A stretch of DNA of 64,000 nucleotides from Phycisphaerales bacterium UBA1161 (GTDB lineage: Bacteria; Planctomycetota; Phycisphaerae; Tepidisphaerales; Tepidisphaeraceae). The DNA lies in NCBI GenBank assembly GCA_002311745.1, contig DBZL01000031.1, positions 41,378-105,377 of the forward strand, written 5' to 3'. A program made the translations under genes and the position numbers. Shown here in pieces: positions 23,308 to 31,800 of this stretch (its first letter is position 1; each line of letters starts with the position of its first letter). The notes below the pieces were generated by a model that was not told the origin of the DNA, did no database searches, and worked only from the letters and a program-made list of their open reading frames with translations.

Positions 23308-26169
23308 TTAGATATATTGCATCAGTTCATCCAGCAGAGGCTGGATGTCGTCGATGTTCAGCGGCTGCTGTTGAGAAAGCCGTTGGTCCAGGTCCTTGAG
23401 TTTCTGCTCGACCGCGGCGGGGTACTGCGGCATCATGGTACGGACCGGACTGCTGAGATCGATCATCCACCGTCCGTCCAAACTCTTACAAAGGACAATC
23501 TTCTGAAGCCGAAAGTTGGCGGTGGACGCACTCCAACTGCCGTCGGGCTGCTGTTGCCAGGATTGGCCCAGCAATTCCGCCTCGAGGTCGAGCAAAAGGG
23601 CGCTGTCGCCGCGGCGCGTGTCGAAGGCATCTGGCCCGAATCGGGCGACGGCCTTTTTGCGCACCAGCTGAGCCAGCACCAGCCGGTGCACAAACGGGCG
23701 GAGCACTTCAGTTGTTGGGGCGTTCGTCATGAGGGTCGCGGAGCTGAGGCGGCAAGCGGCGGCCTCGTCGCCGGATTCCACGGCGTTCAAAAAGCTTCGC
23801 AGCGCCCCCATGGGCGTGGTCGGGTCTGGGCGAATCGCCGACCAAATCTTGCGCTTCTCCTGCAAGCTGGCGACCGTCGACGATGGGTTCGACTTCTGAT
23901 CGCGCTGCGGGAGCGCGGCCAGATCCTCAGGGCTTACCTGCGCCAAAAGAGTGACGTTGGGATTGACGGCAAAACCGGCAAACGTTGCCCATTGACGGGC
24001 GCGGCGCATGAGCCGCAGTTGATCAAGCGAGCTCCACCCTCCCCAGCCGTAACCTCCGGGCAGCGATCGGCTGAAGACAACGCCTGGCACGCTATCCGTC
24101 GACCATCCCGGAGATTCGGCGCTAGCCCATCCAAGCTGATCCGAAATCTTCCCTCGGGTGCTCAGATTAACCGCAAGTCGCTTGGGCTGTGCCTCGTAGA
24201 TATGCCATTCGATTTTGCATTGGTCGCGGACCAATTGGTGCTTCTTTTGACCCGGTGGGAGGCGATCCAGTTCGGTCCACGGTCCGCTGGGAACTCCCAC
24301 CGTCAGCTCGGTGTCGCCCGGGGAAATCGGGACAAAGACGTTGTAGGCCAGCGCCGCTGCGGCCGCGGCGGTTGCGTCGCCGAAGCCCAGTTCGCGCAGC
24401 GTTTGCGGCCCTGGGGTAATTTGGACGCAGGCCAGCAGGTCTGCGGATGAATCGCCGGCCAGCGGGGGCACCTCGGCCGCGTTCAAGCCGGACACGGCGT
24501 TGCCCTGCGGGTCCCACCAGCACAGCGGCCATTGGTTCGGCCGGCTCAGGGCCACGAGCCGCACGACCGTCTGGTCCTCCAACGGTTTGACAAACGCGGC
24601 GGGAAGCGAAGCCGGCGGCGAGGCGGCTCGTGCCGACCAAACGCGCGCGGCATCAGCCCACTGACGCGTCTTTGCCGGGCCGTTGAGGCACCACCAGGCC
24701 GAGTTGCTCTGACGCACCACGCTGCCGGCCTTGAACGCTTCAAACACGATGAGGTGGTGATGTGCTTGGCCTGAGGGGTCCGCGATGGGACCGATGAACG
24801 CCAGCGCATCTCCCGCGGTCAGGTCGCCGTTATAGACCAGTTCGCCGTGGCTGGACTCGCCGCGAGCTTGCAGGCCGACCCCCGACACTCTGAACCAAAC
24901 AGCCCAGAGCAGGGACAGGTGCAGCCGATCGTCCGCGATGCGTCGCACGGAGCCGCTGGGCCAGACGCTTCCCTCCAGGCTGGCTTGCGGCTGGCCGACG
25001 GCTGGGTTCTTATCGTCGTACTGGACTTCCTGCAGGGCAAATTCCAGGCGATTGGGGGTGGGCTCGGCGGCCACTTCCATGGTGAGCGACGCGTTTTCGA
25101 TCTGGCCGTTGTTTTGGGCAATCATGTTGGCCACGGCCGCGCGCAGAGCGGCGCCATTGCCGAACATCGCGTCGTAAAGCCTGCTGACGGTCTGAAGTGG
25201 TTTGCACAAATCGCGGATGGCCTGGGTGCCGTCATCGTTTAAGAGCACGTCCCACTGGGCCAATTGCACGACCCCGGGCGCTTGTGCTTCGAGCTGCGCC
25301 TCCGGCGCTGCCGTCGCAGCGGCGGGCGGGGCCGCGGCCGGTTCGGCCGGCGCCGACTGCACCGCCGGTGGAGATGCCTGCGTCAATTCATGCTTCAGCA
25401 CGATGACGGCCACGGGTGTGCCTGCGGCCAGGGGCAGGGCGGCGGCGGCAATGGCGGCCGCCGTTTTCACCTTCGCCCACATCAGGGCGCTGGCGGCTTT
25501 GTGGGCCGCGGCCGCGGCCAGGGAGCCTTTGGCCGCCGCGCCGCCATTGGCGATGATCGCCGACACCAGCGGGGGCGGCGCGGCTTGCGTGCCGTGGGAC
25601 AGCAACGCGGTTGATAGAGCCGCGATGCCGGGCACGGCCGTCTTCACCGCCAGCATGCCTCGCAGGCGAGCCAACCCCCGATCCACGCGCTTGCGCGCCG
25701 CATCCTCGCTGGTGCCCAGTGCTGCGCCGACGTCGCGCAGGCTCAGGCCCCGCAGGTACCGCAGGGCCACGGCCTGCCGGTCCTTTTCCCTCAACTGTGC
25801 CAACGCCTCGTCCAGCAGTGGTGCATAATCTTCCCACTGCGGCTGCGGGGCAGGCGAAGTCATTTCGCTGCGCATCTGCGCCGCCCGCCTTTCATGGAAT
25901 TGTCTTCGCGTCGCCGCGCGACGGGCTTCTCGAGCGGCATACCAAGCCGCCTTAATCAGCCAGCCCGTTAATGGGCTTTTAATCGTTGCGGCCTTACGCG
26001 CCAGAAGGACAAAGACCGCCTGCGTGACATCCTCCGCCAACTGCGCGTCGCCGCCCGTTTGGCGCCGCGCCGCGGAATAGACCAGGTTGGCGTTTTGGCG
26101 CACCAATTCCGCAAACGCCGCTTCGCTTCGCTGCGAGGCATAACACCGGAGGAGTTCCTGCTCGGTCAT
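23308..26169 (-). CDS. ECF-type sigma factor fused to membrane anchor and large C-terminal domain
   Basis: 953 residues. Residues 1-95 are sigma region 2 (AFAELVRQNANLVYSAARRQ, LAEDVTQAVFVLLARKA) and 115-172 are region 4 (LREKDRQAVALRYLRGLSLR, EDAARKRVDRGLARLRGML). An Ala-rich linker leads to a hydrophobic segment at about 234-258, followed by an Ala/Pro-rich spacer and about 660 residues with no family I recognise. They include Trp-rich beta segments and a SNTF2-like-looking end (GALRSFLNAVESGDEAAACR). Normal ECF factors have about 190 residues. The fusion may act as a membrane-held sigma factor with its own sensor domain. Similar long sigma proteins occur in Planctomycetes; the output genes are unknown. 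Confidence 0.8.
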   Translation of the reverse strand: MTEQELLRCYASQRSEAAFAELVRQNANLVYSAARRQTGGDAQLAEDVTQAVFVLLARKAATIKSPLTGWLIKAAWYAAREARRAATRRQFHERRAAQMRSEMTSPAPQPQWEDYAPLLDEALAQLREKDRQAVALRYLRGLSLRDVGAALGTSEDAARKRVDRGLARLRGMLAVKTAVPGIAALSTALLSHGTQAAPPPLVSAIIANGGAAAKGSLAAAAAHKAASALMWAKVKTAAAIAAAALPLAAGTPVAVIVLKHELTQASPPAVQSAPAEPAAAPPAAATAAPEAQLEAQAPGVVQLAQWDVLLNDDGTQAIRDLCKPLQTVSRLYDAMFGNGAALRAAVANMIAQNNGQIENASLTMEVAAEPTPNRLEFALQEVQYDDKNPAVGQPQASLEGSVWPSGSVRRIADDRLHLSLLWAVWFRVSGVGLQARGESSHGELVYNGDLTAGDALAFIGPIADPSGQAHHHLIVFEAFKAGSVVRQSNSAWWCLNGPAKTRQWADAARVWSARAASPPASLPAAFVKPLEDQTVVRLVALSRPNQWPLCWWDPQGNAVSGLNAAEVPPLAGDSSADLLACVQITPGPQTLRELGFGDATAAAAAALAYNVFVPISPGDTELTVGVPSGPWTELDRLPPGQKKHQLVRDQCKIEWHIYEAQPKRLAVNLSTRGKISDQLGWASAESPGWSTDSVPGVVFSRSLPGGYGWGGWSSLDQLRLMRRARQWATFAGFAVNPNVTLLAQVSPEDLAALPQRDQKSNPSSTVASLQEKRKIWSAIRPDPTTPMGALRSFLNAVESGDEAAACRLSSATLMTNAPTTEVLRPFVHRLVLAQLVRKKAVARFGPDAFDTRRGDSALLLDLEAELLGQSWQQQPDGSWSASTANFRLQKIVLCKSLDGRWMIDLSSPVRTMMPQYPAAVEQKLKDLDQRLSQQQPLNIDDIQPLLDELMQYI

Positions 26170-26296
26170 AGGCTTTTATAGTTATACGGCCGGAGGGCAC
26201 GCACAGCGGACAATTATCAAAGAAGTTGCCAGTTGCGCCCTTGCTGGAAACGCGAGGGCGCCGGCTTTGTCTTTTCCAGCCGCTAGCCACTAGCTA

Positions 26297-27088
26297 CTAA
26301 CGGGGCGAATGGGTCGTCGTTGGAGCGGAAGACGGGGCCGGGGCGGCCTGCAATTCTTCCAGCAGCGTGGCGGTGGCTTCGACGTCGACGCGGCGGTTCA
26401 TGCGCTGGGCGTCGGGGGTGTATTGCCGCTGCGTGAGCGGCTCGAAGGTCGAGCATCCTTCGACGCGCAGGATACGCGGGTCGACTTCCTTTTCGGTCAG
26501 GTAGTCCGCCGCCGCCTGGGCGCGGCGCAGGGACAGGTCCATCTTCTGCTGGGCGGTGGCGTTATCGGGCAGATCATCCAGAGAGGTGTGCCCCTTGACC
26601 AAGACGATGTTGCGATGTCCGCGGATGACTTCAGCCACCGCGTCCAGTTCCTGCTTGGTTTGGTCGGTCAGGGCGAAGCTGCCGCGGTCGAAGAGCATTT
26701 TGCCACCCTCGGTGGCCTGGTTGGAGGGCCGGATGCTGGTGACCTCGGGGTCGCTGCCCTCGGCGCCTTTGGGTTGCAGCAGGATTTTTCCACCGTTGCC
26801 CGGGCCGTTCATTCTCGACTTGGACAGTCCGTTGAGGATCATCTGCACGTCGACGGGGTCCCGGCTATTGGGGTTGGGGATGTAACCGAAGGCTTCGCGG
26901 ATGGCGGCGGCGACCCGGACCCAGTCCTCGTTGGCGGTGCCCTCCCCTTTTTTCCCCGGCGCCGGCTTGAGCACCCACAGGATCACGAAGAACCCCATCA
27001 TGAGCATCACCAGGTCCGCGAAGGTGAAGATCCATTCCGGGCACTCCTCGCAGTGGCATTCCTTCTTTTTGCATTTGCAGGCGGCCAT
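26297..27088 (-). CDS. motB: MotB/OmpA-family stator-like protein
   Basis: 263 residues. A Cys-rich N-terminus (CKCKKKECHCEEC) precedes one membrane segment, PEWIFTFADLVMLMMGFFVI, which holds the Asp of the MotB proton channel. A periplasmic OmpA/MotB peptidoglycan-binding domain (about 130-245) includes LVKGHTSLDD, LSLRRAQAAADYL and NRRVDVEA. It lies 24 bases downstream of a MotA gene. The pair may power flagellar rotation or be a stator for another process, as no other flagellar genes are nearby. Confidence 0.85.
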   Translation of the reverse strand: MAACKCKKKECHCEECPEWIFTFADLVMLMMGFFVILWVLKPAPGKKGEGTANEDWVRVAAAIREAFGYIPNPNSRDPVDVQMILNGLSKSRMNGPGNGGKILLQPKGAEGSDPEVTSIRPSNQATEGGKMLFDRGSFALTDQTKQELDAVAEVIRGHRNIVLVKGHTSLDDLPDNATAQQKMDLSLRRAQAAADYLTEKEVDPRILRVEGCSTFEPLTQRQYTPDAQRMNRRVDVEATATLLEELQAAPAPSSAPTTTHSPR

Positions 27089-27112
27089 GCGGTGGTTCCA
27101 GGCGGGTGAAGA

Positions 27113-27892
27113 TCAGGCGGCCTTCGGCAACGCCGCCTGCTGTTTGTTGCTCAGGAAACTCATCAACTGCATTTCGACGACACGCGGATTATTGCCGGCT
27201 TGAATGCTCAAGATGCCCTGGAGCATGATCTCCTTGGAGAAAGCCTCCTCCTGGCTGCGGAAGCCGAGCTTTTCCGCGATGGGCCCGGCGACCAGGTTCT
27301 GCAGGATGCAGCCGTAGAGGGTTCCGGTCAGGGCGATGGCCAGGGCCTGGCCGATCACCCCCGCGTCGCCGGCGAGATTGCGGAACATCGCCACCTGGGC
27401 GATCAGCGTGGCCATCAATCCGAAACCGGGACCGAACTTGGCCAGGGTGTGAAACAGGTGCTTGCCGTGCTTGTGGCGTTCGGCCATCGATTCGATCTCG
27501 ATGCGGAGGATGCGCTCGATGATCTCGGGATCGGTGCCGTCGATGGTCAATTGCAGTCCGCGACGCAGGAACGGGTCCGGCGCATCGCGGGCGACGGATT
27601 CCAGCGCCAGCACGCCGTCGCGGCGGGCGGTCTCGGCGTACTGGACCATGTCCTTAATGACGTGCTGGATGTGCTGCTCTTTGTTCAGCGCCCATTTTTT
27701 GAGGTAGGCCACGGCCGAGGTGACCGAGTGCAGGGGCATGGACAGCATCGCCGCGCCAATGGAGCCGCCCAGAACCAGGGCGATCTCCGGCGGCTTGAAG
27801 TAGGCGCCCATCGCCCCCTCGGAGGCGTGGAACATCGAATACAACACCACACCCCAGGCAAGCAGAAGACCAAAGAGCGTTGCCAGGTCCAT
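27113..27892 (-). CDS. motA: MotA-family stator protein
   Basis: 259 residues with four hydrophobic segments: residues 4-22, 34-52, about 150-172 and 182-202. The family pattern is clear: FKPPEIALVLGGSIGAAMLS near the N-terminus, the cytoplasmic loop with RRDGVLALESVARDAPDPFL, and PGFGLMATLIAQVAMFRNL followed by ALTGTLYGCILQNLVAGPIA. MotA subunits surround the MotB dimer and form the ion channel. The gene precedes motB in an operon. Confidence 0.9.
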   Translation of the reverse strand: MDLATLFGLLLAWGVVLYSMFHASEGAMGAYFKPPEIALVLGGSIGAAMLSMPLHSVTSAVAYLKKWALNKEQHIQHVIKDMVQYAETARRDGVLALESVARDAPDPFLRRGLQLTIDGTDPEIIERILRIEIESMAERHKHGKHLFHTLAKFGPGFGLMATLIAQVAMFRNLAGDAGVIGQALAIALTGTLYGCILQNLVAGPIAEKLGFRSQEEAFSKEIMLQGILSIQAGNNPRVVEMQLMSFLSNKQQAALPKAA

Positions 27893-28172
27893 GAACTGTC
27901 CTTGAAGCCGGCGCGGTCGGGGCGCAACTCGGCTCTAGGGCATTATTTCGGCAAAATCCGCCTTGTGTAATGAAAGTTATTGGACGCGGTGGATTTGGTG
28001 CCTGAGCCACACTTGACGCCGATAGTCCCCTGCGGCGGCGCTGTGCCGGCAATCACGCCAACTTCCGCTGGGATCAGTAGTAGCATTCGAGTGCAGCGCC
28101 ATTTATAAAAACTTATTGCTTTTGCTGGAGGCCATGCGGTAATTTTGAGAAGCTCGGGACGGATCATTTCGC

Positions 28173-28529
28173 ATGGTTTCCGAACAAGAGTCGAGCAATC
28201 AGGCCGTGGCGGTCGCCAAGCCAAAGAAGGCTAAACCGGCCAAGAAACGCAAGCCGGCGCAGCTGCCCGCGTTTCACGTCATCCTCTTGAACGATGACGA
28301 CCATTCCTACGATTACGTCATCGAGATGCTCGGGGTGCTGTTCGCTCACCCGGCCGAAAAAGCGATGGAAATGGCCAAGGAAGTGGACCGCGAAGGACGA
28401 GTGATCGTCCTGACCACGCACAAGGAGATGGCGGAGTTCAAGCGGGATCAGATTCACGCCTACGGCACGGATCCGCGCGTGGCCACATGCAAAGGGTCGA
28501 TGTCCGCGATCATTGAGCCGGCGGAATAG
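28173..28529 (+). CDS. clpS: ATP-dependent Clp protease adaptor ClpS
   Basis: 118 residues. A Lys/Ala-rich leader is followed by the ClpS domain: FHVILLNDDDHSYDYVIEML, then HPAEKAMEMAKEVDREGRVIV and KEMAEFKRDQIHAYG. The NDDxHxxxxV pattern forms the N-degron pocket. ClpS delivers N-end-rule substrates to ClpA/ClpC. No Clp ATPase gene is adjacent. It lies alone between divergent and convergent neighbours. Confidence 0.95.
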   Translation: MVSEQESSNQAVAVAKPKKAKPAKKRKPAQLPAFHVILLNDDDHSYDYVIEMLGVLFAHPAEKAMEMAKEVDREGRVIVLTTHKEMAEFKRDQIHAYGTDPRVATCKGSMSAIIEPAE

Positions 28530-28546
28530 CGGCCCAAGAGCAATTG

Positions 28547-29479
28547 CTACAGCCATGCCGGCAAGCAGAACAGGGCGATTTGGCCGGCAGCACGCCAGCT
28601 TTGGGAGTCACGCAGGATTTGTTGGGACGGCGGGGCCGGCATCAGAGGCGGCACGATTCTGATCGGTTCATTGGCAACCGTCGCTCGCGGCAGGGGGGTT
28701 GGCGTCGTCCAGCGCGCTAGCAACACGATCACAACCGCCAGGAAAGCAGCTGCGGCGATTCCTGAGCGTCGCTTCTGCTTGAGCAAGTTCGATACGGCCT
28801 GACGCGCCGGCGCGGCCGGAGCTGGAACAGGGGCCGGCGGCGGCAGGGGGCTGACCTGCAGGGACAGGTCAATCGGCGATCTGGGCCGGCTCAGTCTTGC
28901 TTGCCGGATTTCCCGCACGGTGGTCGCGGTTGCCGCGTCGGCCAACGGTTGGCGGGCCTCGGCGTAGATGGAATCCCAACTGCTCGAGGCGATGGCCGTC
29001 AGCATGTCGTGCAATTCCTCGCGCTGGTAGGCGGCCGGTTCCCTGGGCCGCGGCTGCGGACAGGGCATGTCTTGCGGGCTCTGGCTTTCACCGGGCATCA
29101 GAAGGGCAAAACCAGCCAGCGTGCCGGCCAGGGCTTCGCGCGGATCGATGGGTCGCGGGTGGCGGCGCATATTCCGCTCCTGGGGGGTCGGCTCACCGCT
29201 GTGGAACACGAATCGCGACCGACCCATGCCCACGATGTCCTTGTCCTGCAAGAGCCGCGGGGCGACGAGCCGCTGGCCGTTGACCACCGTGCCGTTCTTG
29301 CTGTTGAGGTCGATTACCAGCCAGCCCTGGGGGCTGTGTTCGATTCGGCAATGGCGGCGCGACAGTTCGATGTCGCGCACGGCCAATTGGCAGTCCGGGG
29401 CTCGGCCGAGCACCGTCGAGCCGGAGAGCTCCCGGCATTCCACGTCCTGGTGACTGGAGGTGACGACGATGTAGGGCAT
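28547..29479 (-). CDS. FHA-domain protein with C-terminal membrane segment
   Basis: 310 residues. Residues 8-95 are an FHA domain with GRAPDCQLAVRD, LSRRHCRIEH and DLNSKNGTVVNGQRL, the phosphothreonine-binding loops. A Pro/Arg-rich linker with little order follows, then a hydrophobic segment near 245-262 (GIAAAAFLAVVIVLLARW) and a short tail. FHA domains read Ser/Thr phosphorylation, so it may be an adaptor for Hanks-type kinases, which are common in Planctomycetes. No kinase is encoded in the window. Confidence 0.8.
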   Translation of the reverse strand: MPYIVVTSSHQDVECRELSGSTVLGRAPDCQLAVRDIELSRRHCRIEHSPQGWLVIDLNSKNGTVVNGQRLVAPRLLQDKDIVGMGRSRFVFHSGEPTPQERNMRRHPRPIDPREALAGTLAGFALLMPGESQSPQDMPCPQPRPREPAAYQREELHDMLTAIASSSWDSIYAEARQPLADAATATTVREIRQARLSRPRSPIDLSLQVSPLPPPAPVPAPAAPARQAVSNLLKQKRRSGIAAAAFLAVVIVLLARWTTPTPLPRATVANEPIRIVPPLMPAPPSQQILRDSQSWRAAGQIALFCLPAWL

Positions 29480-29940
29480 GGGCGAAAGCCTGCGCCGCCG
29501 CTTTTATTGGGCAGATAACGCCGGCTAACGATGGTTATCGAACTAACCGTTGTCCCGGCCACAATTTTCATTTCGAGGATGTTGCGACAATTCCCGCGCC
29601 GGCGATGACTCGCGCAACGGCAAAGAGTTACATTGGAGATGTGCGCGGGTGCGCGCGCTCATGGCGCGCAAGAAAAAACGTGCAGCTTTCGCTGCGATGG
29701 GGACTTGCGCGCGTTTTGCATTCAATTTCGAAAAATATTTTTCCTCCATGTCCGGCAACAGACTGGGATTGGGCGAGGTTTGTTACGCATAAGTGTATTG
29801 ACGGCAATTGCTTGCGCACCATGGCGAATCGCCAAAATCGGACGAATTTCGCGTAAGCTGCCGGCTGGTTTTGGGTTACGAGAAAAATGGAAAAAACCTT
29901 CACGTCTGAGGTGGGGCGGTGTGAAGGTTTTGGCGAGGTG
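29480..29940. other. Gene-free region between FHA gene and QS-like operon
   Basis: 461 bases with stop-rich frames. Short frames of 71-117 codons overlap in several phases but have no ribosome binding site or recognisable sequence. The right end holds the operon terminator. Base composition drops visibly toward A/T here, marking the left edge of the accessory region. Confidence 0.5.
29891..29931 (-). terminator. Rho-independent terminator of the 35.8-29.9 kb operon
   Basis: Arms 29893-29903 (aaaaccttcac) and 29921-29931 are exact complements. On the minus strand the stem ends in a run of six T, 10 bases after the last stop codon of the operon. Confidence 0.75.
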
Positions 29941-30216
29941 TCACTTGGCCAAGCGGCTTCCGTCACTCGTTGAATCAGCATTTTCGCTCGCGATACGCTT
30001 CAAGATGATCTCTGCGGCGTGCTTGGCCTCTTCTGGTCCATGCAGACCTAAAATCCTTTCACGAATGCCGTCGTCCTGCTGAACAAACCAGCGCATAAGG
30101 CGCGAGGCAAGCGTGTAAGGCTTCATGCCCATCTGGTCACTAATGGTCTCGAAGGTCTTGACCGTCTTTTCTCTCAAGTTGACGTGGAGAAGAAGGCGGC
30201 GCTTGGCCACTTTCAT
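29941..30216 (-). CDS. Small ribbon-helix-helix-like protein, paralogue 2
   Basis: 91 residues from the ATG at 30216. It overlaps the TGA of the upstream paralogue as ATGA, so translation is probably coupled; a second ATG at 30228 would add four residues. A basic strand (KRRLLLHVNLREKTVK) is followed by two helices including PYTLASRLMRWFVQQ. This matches the SRLIRWFCRQ core of the proteins at 30213-30500 and 36005-36247. The strand-helix-helix shape suggests an RHH DNA-binding protein. The family is not one I can name. Confidence 0.6.
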   Translation of the reverse strand: MKVAKRRLLLHVNLREKTVKTFETISDQMGMKPYTLASRLMRWFVQQDDGIRERILGLHGPEEAKHAAEIILKRIASENADSTSDGSRLAK

Positions 30217-30500
30217 ATTGTGCTCCATTGCCACTGGCCTACCGATCGGCAAATGTGCAAGCAGCGGGATTCGGCAAGCACCTGTTGAGCAGCATTTGCT
30301 GCCTGGTCGGGCGGGATTGCTCCCACGATGAGTTGACGAAATAGTGGGGGCTGCCGACAAAACCACCTGATCAATCGAGCCATCAAAGTGTTTCTTGGCA
30401 TACTGAGCTGCCAAGAAAGCCCCTCAAGCTCTTGCCCGGCCTTCGCTGAAAGCTTGATTCGATACAAAATGCGCTTTCGACCGGGTATATCGTTAGCCAT
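30213..30500 (-). CDS. Small ribbon-helix-helix-like protein, paralogue 1
   Basis: 95 residues. The basic strand RKRILYRIKLSAKAGQELEG leads to a helix with PRNTLMARLIRWFCRQPPLF and a C-terminal helix (PDQAANAAQQVLAES). It is similar to its downstream and divergent paralogues. It starts 55 bases after the receiver/kinase-like gene on the same strand and shares the terminator at 29891-29931, so it is likely the fourth gene of that operon. A DNA-binding role is inferred from the fold pattern only. Confidence 0.6.
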   Translation of the reverse strand: MANDIPGRKRILYRIKLSAKAGQELEGLSWQLSMPRNTLMARLIRWFCRQPPLFRQLIVGAIPPDQAANAAQQVLAESRCLHICRSVGQWQWSTI

Positions 30501-30555
30501 ATGAATAATCCCAAAAGAGCAATGGATTCAGCACGGTATTTTAGCAGGTTTCGTA

Positions 30556-31800
30556 TTATGCTCCCAATTCAAATCGCATCAACACCTTTTCCAGCAGATC
30601 TTGCTGGATTGTTGGGCGATTAACCGCCGCAGGAGTAAACGGTAGGTGGACTTCAAATCCCGGTCCATCTGGCGGGTGGGGCTTTACGCTAAGATTGCCT
30701 CCATGGTGGAAGGCGACAAAAAAGGCGCCGAGAAGATCGAGGCCGAGGTCACCCGTGTCGTCGTCCGGAGGTCCGAATGCCGAAAACAGACGCGCGACTT
30801 TCTGCTCGTCCCACGATGGGCCTTCGCCAGCGATGAGGATGCGCAGGCCGGGCGTATCCCACACCTTGATCCTATCGGTGGCGTGAATCAAAAGCCGACC
30901 GTTCGGTCGGTTATACTGTGCCGTCCGCTCGATCAATGTCGTGAGCATACGTCTAAACAAATTGCGATCGACCTTGAACATTGGCAACTCTGCGCCGATA
31001 TCGACAACCAAGTCGAGCGACGTGATGCCCTTGCCCGCATTCTCCACCTTCTTCGCCGCTTCGCCGATGACTTCCTCCAACTCGACATCATCCGTAAACG
31101 CGTAGTGGGGTTCCGCGACCGCATCGGACACTTGCTGGATCATCCGCATGGCGTTTTCTGCTTCGTGCTTGGCCAATCTCCACAAATCGGTCCAGTACTC
31201 CGGGTTTTTCGCCATGCGTCCTTCGAGTTCCTTCTGGATCGCATCGGGCATCTGGTCGAGGTATTGCTGCAAACCCGCCATCGAATTGCGGAGACGATAG
31301 CTGAGGCTTGCTGCCAGAACCGTCAGGCTCTTCACTCGGTCGGCCAGGATCAGGCGCTGTATGACCGACAGCTTCTCGTGGAAAAGGAGATCTCGCTCCT
31401 GCTGGACAATGAAGAATTCCAAAGCCCGCATGAGCAGCACACGCAGGTCATCCATATCCCACGGCTTCACGACGTACTTATAAATCGCGCCGCGGTTGAC
31501 CGCCTCAATTGCCGATTGCAAATCGGAGTAGGCTGTGGTGAGGATGCGGATGATGCCAGGATGGCTCTGGCGCAATTCGTCAAGCAGATTCACACCCGTC
31601 TTTTGCGGCATGCGCTGGTCGGTGATGACGACGCCGATGTTGTCGCCATGCTCGGCGATCACTTTCTGGGCTTCATCCGCGCCACCGGCCGTCAGCACGT
31701 TGAAGACGGGCTCGAAGATCTGCCTGAATAACTTGAGCGGTTGAGGCTCGTCATCCACGTACAGAACTGCAAACTTCTTGTAGTCATATTTTGTGTTCAT
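30556..31800 (-). CDS. Response regulator fused to degenerate histidine-kinase-like domain (PhcQ/PhcR-like)
   Basis: 414 residues. Residues 8-125 form a receiver domain with VDDEP, phospho-acceptor D61 (VVITDQRMP) and VKPWDMDDL. Residues 150-400 look like a histidine kinase dimerisation and ATPase region, but the H-box position holds Tyr168 (AASLSYRLRNSM) and the G-boxes are weak (DDTGDLGLDLLGAFFVA). It therefore probably binds a partner or nucleotide without autokinase activity. The ATG at 31800 overlaps the TGA of the hybrid kinase gene. It has no DNA-binding domain, like PhcQ/PhcR in the Ralstonia phc locus, which the gene order resembles. Confidence 0.75.
   Translation of the reverse strand: MNTKYDYKKFAVLYVDDEPQPLKLFRQIFEPVFNVLTAGGADEAQKVIAEHGDNIGVVITDQRMPQKTGVNLLDELRQSHPGIIRILTTAYSDLQSAIEAVNRGAIYKYVVKPWDMDDLRVLLMRALEFFIVQQERDLLFHEKLSVIQRLILADRVKSLTVLAASLSYRLRNSMAGLQQYLDQMPDAIQKELEGRMAKNPEYWTDLWRLAKHEAENAMRMIQQVSDAVAEPHYAFTDDVELEEVIGEAAKKVENAGKGITSLDLVVDIGAELPMFKVDRNLFRRMLTTLIERTAQYNRPNGRLLIHATDRIKVWDTPGLRILIAGEGPSWDEQKVARLFSAFGPPDDDTGDLGLDLLGAFFVAFHHGGNLSVKPHPPDGPGFEVHLPFTPAAVNRPTIQQDLLEKVLMRFELGA

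Noticed and set aside
26297..27892. Flagellar operon
   Set aside because: Only motA and motB are present; the neighbours are a sigma factor and clpS.
29543..29981. Several frames of 70-120 codons between the FHA gene and the operon
   Set aside because: They overlap in many phases, lack ribosome binding sites and have no coherent protein features.
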